Notes under the pieces: model-generated
Told to the model about the DNA's origin: nothing
Databases searched by the model: none
What the model saw: the letters and a program-made list of their open reading frames with translations, nothing else
Position numbers and translations under genes: made by a program
Part shown: piece by piece, positions 57,060-64,000 of the stretch
How positions within the stretch are numbered: the first letter of the stretch is position 1
Layout of the letters: each line of letters begins with the position of its first letter
Source of the DNA: Actinomadura sp. WMMA1423
Lineage (GTDB): Bacteria > Actinomycetota > Actinomycetes > Streptosporangiales > Streptosporangiaceae
Assembly (NCBI RefSeq): GCF_006547145.1
Contig: NZ_CP041244.1
Span: forward strand, 4,464,001 to 4,528,000
Reading direction: 5' to 3'
DNA length: 64,000 nt

Positions 57060-57809
57060 TCAGCCCGTCCTCAGCCCGCCGTTGACGTCGAAGGTGGCCC
57101 CGGTCGTGAAGGCGGCCTCCGGCGAAGCGAGCAGGCAGATCGTGTGCGCGACGTCGTCGGGCCGACCGAGCCGCCCCAGCGGCACGGACCCGGCGAGCCG
57201 GTCGCGCACGGCGGGGTCGAGCGCGCCGGTCATCGGCGTGCTCACCGGCCCCGGCGAGACGGCGTTCACCCGGATGCCCTCCGCCGCCAGAAGCCGGGCG
57301 AACGAACGGGTCATCGCCAGCACGGCGGCCTTGCTCGCCGCGTAGTGGACGCTCGTGGAGATGCCGCCGACCTGGCCCGCCAGCGAGGCGACGTTGACGA
57401 TCGCGCGGTCGCCGCCGGCCGCGCGCAGCAGCGGGATCGCCTCCTTGGTGAGCAGGAACGCGCCGCGGGCGTTGATCTCCATGACCGCGTCCCACTCGTC
57501 CGGCCCGATGTCCGGCCAGGCGGTGTACGGGCAGACGCCCGCGTTGTTGATCAGGACGTGCAGCGCCCCCCACCGGTCGCCGACCCGCGCCGTCAACCGC
57601 CGGACGTCCTCGGGGGAGCGCAGGTCCAGCCGGGACAGCTCCGTCCGCACCCCGTGCGCGGCGCACTCGTCGGCGGTCCGCCGGGTGCCCTCCTCGTCCC
57701 CCGAACAGGTGAGCCAGACGTCCACGCCGCGCCGGGCCAGCTCTCGCGCCGTCGCCGCGCCGATGCCTCCACTCGCCCCGGTGACCAGGGCCATGCGCCG
57801 CCCAATCAC
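57060..57809 (-). CDS. SDR family oxidoreductase
   Basis: 249 residues from the GTG at 57809, with GGGAGG six bases upstream and a GTGA overlap with the preceding stop. TGASGGIG (10-17), NNAG, Ser142, Tyr156 and Lys160 complete the SDR set. In deoxy-sugar pathways an SDR of this size oxidises a 2-keto-3-deoxy-acid or the free sugar. It is the third gene of the GntR-led minus-strand arm. Exact substrate not readable. Confidence 0.9.
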   Translation of the reverse strand: MIGRRMALVTGASGGIGAATARELARRGVDVWLTCSGDEEGTRRTADECAAHGVRTELSRLDLRSPEDVRRLTARVGDRWGALHVLINNAGVCPYTAWPDIGPDEWDAVMEINARGAFLLTKEAIPLLRAAGGDRAIVNVASLAGQVGGISTSVHYAASKAAVLAMTRSFARLLAAEGIRVNAVSPGPVSTPMTGALDPAVRDRLAGSVPLGRLGRPDDVAHTICLLASPEAAFTTGATFDVNGGLRTG

Positions 57810-58798
57810 GCGCCGCCTCCCGTGTGCGCGTCCGCGTAGCCGGGGTTGACGATCGACGGGACCGCACCGCCCCGCAGGAAGTCGGCGATCTGGCGGGCCG
57901 CGCGGCGCGGCAGTTCCGCGAGGGAGTCCGGCGAGTACCAGGCCGCGTGCGGCGTCAGCAGCACGCCCGGCGCGCCGCGCAGCGGGCTGTCGGCGGGCAG
58001 CGGCTCCGCCTCGAAGACGTCGAGCGCCGCCGCGGCGACATGGCCCGAGGCCAGGGCGCCGGCGAGCGCCGCCTCGTCGATCAGCCCGCCCCGGCAGGTG
58101 TTCACGATCAGGGCGCCGGGCCGCATCCGGGCGATGGTCTCGCCGTTCAGCAGGCCGCGGGTCCGGTCGGTCAGCGGCACGTGCAGGGTGACGATGTCGG
58201 CGGCGGCCAGCGCCGCTCCCAGCGCCGAGGGCTCGCGACCGGCCGACCGGACGGCCGCCTCCGGCACGTTCGGGTCGTGCACCACGACGCGGAACCCGAG
58301 GGCGGCGGCGTGCGCGGCGGTGAGCGAGCCGATCCGGCCGAAGCCGATGACGGCGACGGTGGCCCGCGAGGGGCGCAGCGCGCCGGCCCCGTCCCCGGTC
58401 GCCGACCAGCGCCCGTCCCGCACCGCCCGGTCGAGGACGGGCAGCCGCCGCGCGAGCGCCATGACCATGGCGATCGTGTGGGCCGCGACCTCCTCGACGC
58501 AGTAGTCGGGGGTGTTCGCCACGGCGACTCCGCGCGCCGTGGCGGCGGCGACGTCGATCATGTCGTGGCCGATGCCGAGGCGGCTGACGAACCGCAGCCG
58601 GTCCAGCCCGTCCAGCACGGGCGCGGTGACCGGCGCCCACTGCACCAGCAGCGCCGTCGCGTCGCGGGCCGCCTCGGCGACCTCCCCGGCCGTGCGGCAG
58701 GAGGCGCGGCGCACCCGCAGGCCGGCCGCCTCGAGGATCCGCTCCGGCTCGTCGCCCGGCAGATCGCAGTCGGTGATGACGACCAGCGGCTCAGTCAT
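57806..58798 (-). CDS. D-2-hydroxyacid dehydrogenase family protein
   Basis: 330 residues. NAD-binding GFGRIG (152-157); the catalytic set Arg236 (NTCRGGLID), Glu265 (VFEAEPL) and His284 (LTPHAAW) is intact. The C-terminal-binding-protein-like CVEEVAAHTIAMVMAL helix is present. It reduces 2-keto acids or oxidises 2-hydroxy acids; a lactate- or glycerate-type product would suit the FAH branch across the divergon. It overlaps the GntR stop by 8 bases. Confidence 0.91.
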   Translation of the reverse strand: MTEPLVVITDCDLPGDEPERILEAAGLRVRRASCRTAGEVAEAARDATALLVQWAPVTAPVLDGLDRLRFVSRLGIGHDMIDVAAATARGVAVANTPDYCVEEVAAHTIAMVMALARRLPVLDRAVRDGRWSATGDGAGALRPSRATVAVIGFGRIGSLTAAHAAALGFRVVVHDPNVPEAAVRSAGREPSALGAALAAADIVTLHVPLTDRTRGLLNGETIARMRPGALIVNTCRGGLIDEAALAGALASGHVAAAALDVFEAEPLPADSPLRGAPGVLLTPHAAWYSPDSLAELPRRAARQIADFLRGGAVPSIVNPGYADAHTGGGA

Positions 58799-59468
58799 CC
58801 GGATCGGCCTCCGCCAGCGTGCCGCGCAGCCGCTCGGTCGCCAGTTCGATGTGGCGGCTCATCTCCGCGCCGCCGACCTCGGCGTCGCCGCTGAGGATCG
58901 CGTCCAGCAACTCGTCGTGGGAGGCGGCGTGCCGTTCGAGCTCCTCGGGCTCCAGCGCCGCCGTCGCGGCGCGCAGGAAGGCGCCGATCCGGCCGCGCAA
59001 CCCGGTGACGACCTCCCCCAGCATCCGGTGGTCGGCCAGCTCCCACAGCCTCTCGTGGAAGCGCCGGTCGAGGTCGAGCACCCGGCGGAAGTCGCCGCGG
59101 ACCGCCGCCTGCCGCATCGAGGCGACCATGCGCCGGAGCTCCTTCTCCTCCTCCGCCGTCAGCCTCTCCTGGACGCGCGCGACCACGAAGCGCTCCAGCA
59201 CGATGCGCAGCGACGAGAGCTCTTCCAGTTCCCTGAGTGTGAGCGTCGCGACCCGGGCACCGCGCCGGGGCAAGCGCTCGACCAGGCCCTCGTCGGTCAG
59301 CCTGGCCAGCGCCTCGCGGATCGGGATGTGGCTGACGCCCAGCTCGGCGGCCAGCCTCCGCTCGACCAGGCGGGCTCCCGGCGGGTAGCGGCCCTCGTGG
59401 ATCGCGGCACGGATCCGGTCGGCCACCCGGTCGGCCAGGCTGTCGTCGGAAAGGGGATCGAGCGTCAT
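58791..59468 (-). CDS. GntR-family regulator, FCD type
   Basis: 225 residues from ATG 59468. Winged helix: LADRVADRIRAAIHEGRYPP, LVERRLAAELGVSHIPIREA, RLTDEGLVERLPRRGARV. The FCD ligand domain has the metal-binding pattern in LDLDRRFHERLWELADH and a later HIELATERL. Members sense small organic acids. It lies at the divergent promoter carrying a perfect 19-bp inverted repeat, and so probably controls both arms, including itself. Confidence 0.93.
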   Translation of the reverse strand: MTLDPLSDDSLADRVADRIRAAIHEGRYPPGARLVERRLAAELGVSHIPIREALARLTDEGLVERLPRRGARVATLTLRELEELSSLRIVLERFVVARVQERLTAEEEKELRRMVASMRQAAVRGDFRRVLDLDRRFHERLWELADHRMLGEVVTGLRGRIGAFLRAATAALEPEELERHAASHDELLDAILSGDAEVGGAEMSRHIELATERLRGTLAEADPDD

Positions 59469-59474
59469 GGAGTA

Positions 59475-59528
59475 AACGCTATAGCATCTAGCATTCATTG
59501 ACCAGCGTTTGCTAGATGCTATAGCGTT
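59475..59528. promoter_or_regulatory. perfect 19-bp inverted repeat between divergent catabolic arms
   Basis: AACGCTATAGCATCTAGCA (59475-59493) and its exact reverse complement (59510-59528) flank a 16-base spacer between GntR (start 59468) and the SDR gene (start 59577). Each arm includes GCTATAGC and TAGCA elements, giving two GntR-dimer sites in mirror orientation, one facing each promoter. Confidence 0.85.
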
Positions 59529-59576
59529 CACCCTCATCGGGGGCGCGGGCGTCCCGGCCGGCAGCGGAGGAGGGAC

Positions 59577-60368
59577 ATGCGGATCGCTCAGGACCGCAGG
59601 GCACTGGTCACCGGAGGCGCGTCCGGATTCGGCCGGCGGATCGCCCGGCGGCTGCACGAGGCCGGCGCCGCGGTGGCCGTCCTTGACGTCGACGGAGGAC
59701 GGACCGAGCAAGCGGCGGCCGACCTCGGAGCCCGAGCCCTCGGGATCACCGCCGACGTCCGGTCGGAGGCGGCCATGCGCGCGGCCGTGGCACGCGTGAC
59801 CGGCGAGTTCGGCGGGCTGGACACCCTCGTCGTGTCGGCCGGCGTCTTCCACGTCGGCACGCTGGAGGAGACCGGCGAGGACGACTGGGACCGCACCCTC
59901 GACGTCAACCTGAAGGGCGCGTTCATGACCGTCAAGGCCGCCGCCCCCGCGCTGCGCGAGTCCGGCAGGGGGCGGATCGTGACGATCGGGTCCGACTGCG
60001 GCCGCCGCGGGTTCCCCGGCCAGATCCCCTACGTGGCGTCCAAGTTCGGGCTCGTCGGGCTGACCGAGTCGGTGGCCGCGGAACTGGCGCCCGCCGGTGT
60101 GACCGCCAACTGCGTCTGCCCGGTCGGCTGCCCCACGACCGAGATGGGGCGGCGGGTCCTGGAATGGAAGACCGGCCGCACCGGCCTGTCTGCCGAGCAG
60201 GTCATGGCGGCCACCGCCGCCACGAACCCGCTCGGCCGCAACGCCACCGAGGACGACGTCGCCGACGCCGCCCTCTTCTTCCTCTCCGACCAGGCGGGGT
60301 TCCTCACCGGCGTCACGCTCGACGTGGACGGCGGAGCCCGCCTCGGCGCCGTCCCCGGAGCCGGGTGA
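59577..60368 (+). CDS. SDR family oxidoreductase (candidate deoxy-sugar dehydrogenase)
   Basis: 263 residues from ATG 59577. TGGASGFG (12-19), Asp37 at the end of strand 2 (NAD preference), Ser139, Tyr152 and Lys156. First gene of the plus-strand arm. With the lactonase-like gene next to it, oxidation of L-rhamnose or L-fucose to the lactone is the simplest reading. Oxidation of a keto-deoxy acid is the alternative. Confidence 0.9.
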   Translation: MRIAQDRRALVTGGASGFGRRIARRLHEAGAAVAVLDVDGGRTEQAAADLGARALGITADVRSEAAMRAAVARVTGEFGGLDTLVVSAGVFHVGTLEETGEDDWDRTLDVNLKGAFMTVKAAAPALRESGRGRIVTIGSDCGRRGFPGQIPYVASKFGLVGLTESVAAELAPAGVTANCVCPVGCPTTEMGRRVLEWKTGRTGLSAEQVMAATAATNPLGRNATEDDVADAALFFLSDQAGFLTGVTLDVDGGARLGAVPGAG

Positions 60369-60369
60369 C

Positions 60370-61263
60370 ATGGCCGACCTGCCGTTCGTCGACACCCACG
60401 TGCACTTCCACGACCTCGGCCATCCCCGGCTCCGCTACGAGTGGCTGGAGCCGGACGCGCCGCAGGACCCGGTCGTCGGCCCCGACGGAGCGATACGGGC
60501 GCGCCGCTACTGGGCCGACGACTTCGTGGCCGAGACGCGTTTCCACAACGTCCGCAAGGTCGTGCACGTCCAGGCCGCGATCGGGACGGACGACCCCGTG
60601 GAGGAGACGCGCTGGCTGCAGGCGTTCGCCGACCGGCTGGGTGCCCCGCAGGGCATCGTCGCCTACGCCGACCTCACCCGTCCCGACACCGCCGAGACGC
60701 TGGCCAGGCACGCCGAGTCCCCCAACCTGCGCGGGATACGCGACCTCCGGTACGACGGCTACCTCACCGACGAGTCGTGGACGCGCGGCTACTCCCTGCT
60801 GGAGCGCCACGGGCTGGTCTGCTGCGACGATCCGCTCCTGGAGCAGTTCCCCCAAGCGCGGCGGCTGGCCGAGCGCTTTCCCGGCACCACCCTGTGCATC
60901 GACCACGCGGGCTACCCGCGGCACCGTGATCGCGAGTACTTCCGCCGGTGGCGGGACGCCATGCGCGACATCGCCGAGGCCCCGAACGTCGTCGTGAAGA
61001 TCTCCGGGCTCGGCCAGGCCGACCACCGCTGGACGACGGCCAGCCTGCGCCCGTGGGTCCTGGAGTGCGTCGAGGCGTTCGGCGCCGAACGGGCGTTCTT
61101 CGGCACGAACTGGCCGGTCGACCGGCTCTACAGCTCCTACGGCGACGTGGTGGACGCCTACGCCGAGATCATCTCGGACTTCGCCGAGGCCGAGCGGCGC
61201 GCGATGTTCAGCGGCAACGCCGAGCGGATCTTCCGGCTCGGCACCGAGGAGGCACGGACGTGA
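60370..61263 (+). CDS. amidohydrolase-fold lactonase-like protein (COG3618 type)
   Basis: 297 residues, starting one base after the SDR stop codon. Metal-ligand HxH at His10/His12 (VDTHVHFHD), a middle His in CIDHAGYP, and C-terminal GTNWPVDRLY with the catalytic Asp. The length and WPVD motif match L-fuconolactonase, L-rhamnono-lactonase and 2-pyrone-4,6-dicarboxylate lactonase. It probably opens a sugar lactone made by the preceding dehydrogenase. The next gene overlaps its stop (GTGA). Confidence 0.88.
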   Translation: MADLPFVDTHVHFHDLGHPRLRYEWLEPDAPQDPVVGPDGAIRARRYWADDFVAETRFHNVRKVVHVQAAIGTDDPVEETRWLQAFADRLGAPQGIVAYADLTRPDTAETLARHAESPNLRGIRDLRYDGYLTDESWTRGYSLLERHGLVCCDDPLLEQFPQARRLAERFPGTTLCIDHAGYPRHRDREYFRRWRDAMRDIAEAPNVVVKISGLGQADHRWTTASLRPWVLECVEAFGAERAFFGTNWPVDRLYSSYGDVVDAYAEIISDFAEAERRAMFSGNAERIFRLGTEEART

Positions 61264-62318
61264 GCAGGGTGCGGGTAGCGGTGATCGGCTGCGGCTGGTG
61301 GACGACGTTCGCCCACCTCCCCGCGATCACCGGGCATCTCGACGCGGAGATCGCCGCGCTGGCCGATCCCGACCCGCGCCGGCTGGCCGCGGCGGCCGAC
61401 GCCTACGAGGTGGGGGCCGCGTTCGCCACCGCCGAGGAGATGCTGGACGAGGTGAAGGTCGACGCGGCCGTCATCGCGGTCCCCCACGCGATGCACTACC
61501 CGCTCGCCCGGCTCACCCTCGGCCACGGCCTGCCCACCCTCCTGGAGAAGCCGATGGTCATCGAACCCCGGCACGGCCGCGAACTGCTCGACCTGGCCCG
61601 CGAGCGCGGCGCCGAACTGCTCGTCGACTACCCGTGGCACTACAACCGGCACGCCCTCACCATCCGCCAGGAGCTGGCCGCCGGCGTGATCGGGCCCATC
61701 GAGCACGTGTCCTGCCTGTACGCCTCCGCCGTCCGCGAGCTGTACCGGGGGGACCCGGAGCCGTACCGCGACCTGTGGGGATATCCCGTGAACGCCCCCG
61801 CCGCGAGCACCTACAGCGACCCGGCCCTGTCGGGAGGCGGGCAGGGCCAGACCCAGATCACCCATGCCGCCGCCCTGATGCTGTGGCTCACCGGCCTGCG
61901 CCCGAGCGGGGTCAGCGCCTTCTCCTCGAACTTCGAACTGCCGGTCGACCTCGCCGACGGGGTGGCGATCCGGTTCGACGGGGGCGCGGTCGGCGTGCTC
62001 AGCTCGACCGGCGCCGTCCTGCCCGGCCACGACGAGATCGCCCGGTTCGAGATCTTCGGCCGGGACGGCCACGTCCTGCTCGACGTCAACCGGGGCACGG
62101 CCTCGATCCACGTCGCCGGCATGACCAAGAACCTGCTGGAACTGCCCGTCCAGCAGCGCAATCCCGAACACGCGCCCGCCCGCAACCTGGTCGACGTGGT
62201 CCTCGGCCGCGCCGGCAACGGCTCGCCCGGCGAGATCGGGCTCGGGGCGGTCGAATTCGTGGCCGCCATGTACCGGTCGGCGCGCGAGGGCCGCGTCGTC
62301 GACCCTGCCGAAGTGTAG
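61260..62318 (+). CDS. Gfo/Idh/MocA family oxidoreductase
   Basis: 352 residues from GTG 61260. Rossmann start VRVAVIGCGWWTTFAH (glycine loop about 10-15), the family EKP motif as LLEKPM (Glu96-Lys97-Pro98), and DYPWHYNRHA, then the C-terminal alpha/beta domain. It uses NAD(P) to oxidise or epimerise sugars or inositols. It may act on the same sugar as the SDR, giving a second redox route. Confidence 0.9.
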   Translation: MSRVRVAVIGCGWWTTFAHLPAITGHLDAEIAALADPDPRRLAAAADAYEVGAAFATAEEMLDEVKVDAAVIAVPHAMHYPLARLTLGHGLPTLLEKPMVIEPRHGRELLDLARERGAELLVDYPWHYNRHALTIRQELAAGVIGPIEHVSCLYASAVRELYRGDPEPYRDLWGYPVNAPAASTYSDPALSGGGQGQTQITHAAALMLWLTGLRPSGVSAFSSNFELPVDLADGVAIRFDGGAVGVLSSTGAVLPGHDEIARFEIFGRDGHVLLDVNRGTASIHVAGMTKNLLELPVQQRNPEHAPARNLVDVVLGRAGNGSPGEIGLGAVEFVAAMYRSAREGRVVDPAEV

Positions 62319-62327
62319 GAGGCCGCC

Positions 62328-62801
62328 ATGCTCACCGGTGTATCGCACATGGGTTTCACCGTCGCCGACGTCGGCGCGGCGGCGGGCTTCTACCAGCGGT
62401 TGTTCGACGCTCCCCCGGAGGTCCGGCGGATCTACGACGCGCCCTACACCGCCGACCAGGTCGGCTACCCGGGTGCGCGGCTGGACATCGCGATCTTCCG
62501 TATCCCGGGCAGCGACGTGCGGCTGGAGCTGATCCAGTACCTCGAGCCCGCCGGGACCCCGGTCGACGTCGAGACCAAGAACCCCGGCACCGCCCATCTC
62601 TGCCTGACCGCCGACGACCTCGACGCCGAGTTCGCCCGGCTGTCGTCCCTGGGCGCCCGTCCCCGGAGCGCCGCCCCGGTGCCGATCACGTCCGGGCCCA
62701 ACCTGGGCCGCCGCGTCGCGTACTTCCGCGACCCGCAGGGCCTGACCATCGAGATCGTCGAATCCCCCCGTGAGGAGCGCTCGTGCGCGTCGCGAACCTG
62801 A
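62328..62801 (+). CDS. VOC (glyoxalase-fold) protein
   Basis: 157 residues from ATG 62328 with GGAGG upstream. Metal-ligand pattern of two paired modules: His7 (VSHMGFTV), Glu67, His90 (TAHLCL) and Glu142 (IEIV). This fits methylmalonyl-CoA epimerase- or glyoxalase-like enzymes. In this arm it may isomerise or epimerise a pathway intermediate. Its end overlaps the FAH gene start by 19 bases. Confidence 0.88.
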   Translation: MLTGVSHMGFTVADVGAAAGFYQRLFDAPPEVRRIYDAPYTADQVGYPGARLDIAIFRIPGSDVRLELIQYLEPAGTPVDVETKNPGTAHLCLTADDLDAEFARLSSLGARPRSAAPVPITSGPNLGRRVAYFRDPQGLTIEIVESPREERSCASRT

Positions 62802-63652
62802 AAGGCCGGCTGGCCCTCCTCACGGGGGACGGCGCCGTCGACGTCGAACACGCCAGCTCAGGCGGGTTCGGCCCGGACCCCTCCGCCGTCTACGAACGCT
62901 GGGACGAGTTCACCGCCTGGGTCGCGGGGCTTCCCCGGCTCCCGGCCCCCGAGCCCTACTCCCCCGCGGATCTGCGCGCGCCCGTGCCGGCGCCGCGGCA
63001 GGTGTTCGCGATCGGGCTGAACTACCACGCCCATGCCGCGGAATCCGGCCTGCCGGCGCCCGAGCGGCCCGTCGTCTTCACCAAGTTCCCCACCTGCATC
63101 ACGGGGCCGTACGGGGACATCGCCCTGCCGGAGGGCGGCCACACCGACTGGGAGGTCGAACTCGTCGCGGTGATCGGCAGGACCGCCCGGCACGTCGCCG
63201 AGGCGGACGCCTGGGACCACGTCGCCGGGCTGACGGCCGGCCAGGACCTGTCCGAGCGCAGGACGCAGCTCGCGGGGCCCGCTCCCCAGTTCAGCCTGGG
63301 CAAGTCACTGCCCGGGTTCGGGCCGACCGGCCCCTGCCTGGTGACGGTGGACGAGTTCGACGACCCCGACGACGTGGCGCTGGGGTGCCGAATCGGAGCG
63401 GAGCACCTGCAGCGGGCCCGCACAGGCGACATGATCTTCTCCGTGCCCCGCCTGGTAGCCGCCCTGTCGGCGCTGCTGACGCTGCTGCCCGGAGACCTCG
63501 TCTTCACCGGAACCCCCGCCGGCGTGGGTCTCGGACGGACCCCGCAGCGGTGGCTGGCGCCGGGCGACGAGCTCGTCACCCAGGTCGAGACCATCGGCGA
63601 GATGCGGCACCGCCTTGTCACGGCGCACGCAGGTCGCGGCGCCGTCTCCTAG
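62783..63652 (+). CDS. fumarylacetoacetate-hydrolase-fold C-C bond hydrolase
   Basis: 289 residues from GTG 62783. FAH core: IGLNYHAHAAESGLPAPERPVVF, metal ligands Glu124 and Glu126 (DWEVELVAVIG) and Asp155 (TAGQDLSER), then GDLVFTGTPAGVG. Relatives cleave 2,4-diketo-3-deoxy-L-fuconate/rhamnonate to pyruvate and L-lactate, or hydrate 2-keto-4-pentenoates. Its position at the end of a lactonase/SDR operon favours the first. Confidence 0.9.
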   Translation: MRVANLKGRLALLTGDGAVDVEHASSGGFGPDPSAVYERWDEFTAWVAGLPRLPAPEPYSPADLRAPVPAPRQVFAIGLNYHAHAAESGLPAPERPVVFTKFPTCITGPYGDIALPEGGHTDWEVELVAVIGRTARHVAEADAWDHVAGLTAGQDLSERRTQLAGPAPQFSLGKSLPGFGPTGPCLVTVDEFDDPDDVALGCRIGAEHLQRARTGDMIFSVPRLVAALSALLTLLPGDLVFTGTPAGVGLGRTPQRWLAPGDELVTQVETIGEMRHRLVTAHAGRGAVS

Positions 63653-63761
63653 AACTCCGCGGTCACCCGGCGCATCTCGGTGATGACCGGGTGAATACGC
63701 TGTGCCTCATCGCTTTTCGCGGCACGCCTGAAACGAGGTGCTGGACCGGGGGACGCGCGGT

Positions 63762-64000
63762 GTGACGGGCGGCAAGGTCTACGTCTCGGTCTACGCCGGT
63801 GGACCCGCCGGAGCCGCCGAGCTGGCCGCGCTCAATCCGCAGGCGGAGGTCGTGGCGGTCCTCGACGACATCACCAACTGGCGCCCGTCGCCCGAGGAGA
63901 CCGTCGTGCGTCCGGCGAACATCCCGGCGGGCGTGCGTCTGTACGCGCCGTACACCGACGGGCTGTGGCTCCAGGGCCGAGGCGACACCCGGATGTTCGG
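63762..64000 (+). CDS. 5' part of a hypothetical gene, cut by the window end
   Basis: From GTG 63762 with GGGGGA upstream, an open frame runs to the last base (79 codons). It begins GGKVYVSVYAGGPAGAAELA and has ALNPQAEVVAVLDDITNWRPS. Codon use is typical. No family is recognised from this part. It lies 109 bases after the FAH gene, so it may or may not belong to that operon. Confidence 0.65.
   Translation, partial: MTGGKVYVSVYAGGPAGAAELAALNPQAEVVAVLDDITNWRPSPEETVVRPANIPAGVRLYAPYTDGLWLQGRGDTRMF

Noticed and set aside
1..64000. CRISPR arrays, rRNA genes, a replication origin, or a polyketide/peptide synthetase cluster
   Set aside because: No regularly spaced repeats, rRNA signatures, DnaA-box clusters or synthetase genes were seen. 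The acyl-CoA genes form a catabolic set without acyl-carrier or ketosynthase domains.

Overview
The window is chromosomal DNA of a high-G+C Gram-positive actinomycete, most likely a filamentous one of the Streptosporangiales/Thermomonosporaceae (Actinomadura-like) type. Reasons: third codon positions are almost all G or C, GTG/TTG starts are frequent, and there is a mycothiol-dependent maleylpyruvate-isomerase-type enzyme, DUF5753/DUF397 regulator pairs, a caspase with an effector-associated (EACC1-like) partner, and many small regulators and signalling proteins. The genus is inferred from gene content only.

Layout. 0-12 kb: end of a thioredoxin-reductase-like gene, a small membrane protein, an amino-acid-binding lipoprotein, a hypothetical gene followed by an HTH-M78 (ImmA/IrrE) regulator, a DUF5753 regulator, a UbiB-type kinase, an ADP-ribosylglycohydrolase, an AlkB-like dioxygenase behind a LexA-box-like site, a beta-helix/double-AAA+ protein, and an MDMPI-type enzyme. 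12-18 kb: EACC1-like protein plus membrane-tethered caspase with an EF-hand-like loop, a secreted S33 peptidase behind an 11-bp phased repeat, and a DUF397/DUF5753 pair. 18-27 kb: signalling and transport (CNB plus degenerate cyclase domain, orphan histidine kinase, LysR, GDPD, membrane adenylate cyclase, amino-acid permease). 27.3-30 kb: tRNA-Asp and tRNA-Phe followed by an integration scar. It holds a duplicated tRNA-Phe 3' segment, a truncated gene, an IS110 transposase relic and a DUF4303-like fragment. 30-34 kb: a Tat-type solute-binding protein, a serine hydrolase and a flavin-split-barrel protein.

34-46.6 kb is one long minus-strand operon with overlapping or nearly touching genes: amidase, SDR, acyl-CoA synthetase, two pairs of acyl-CoA dehydrogenases, CoA-transferase, SDR, DUF35 protein, thiolase-fold protein and a crotonase-fold protein. 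It reads as activation and shortening of a branched or ring-bearing acid, with a probable retro-aldol step. 46.7-56.2 kb is a second minus-strand operon: GH78 alpha-L-rhamnosidase, ABC sugar importer (binding protein and two permeases), dimethylformamidase-like protein, flavin amine oxidase. A TetR gene (56434) lies divergently beside it. A 19-bp near-palindrome occurs before the TetR gene, before the rhamnosidase operon and before the amidase operon, so the two catabolic operons look like one regulon.

57-63.7 kb is a GntR-controlled divergon (perfect 19-bp inverted repeat between the two arms). It holds a hydroxyacid dehydrogenase and SDR on one side, and an SDR, lactonase-like amidohydrolase, Gfo/Idh oxidoreductase, VOC protein and FAH-type hydrolase on the other. 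It resembles a non-phosphorylative 6-deoxy-sugar (L-rhamnose/L-fucose) route without a recognisable acid dehydratase in view. Taken together, 34-64 kb may take up and dismantle a rhamnosylated, nitrogen-containing compound with an acyl side chain. That substrate is an inference, not something the sequence states.
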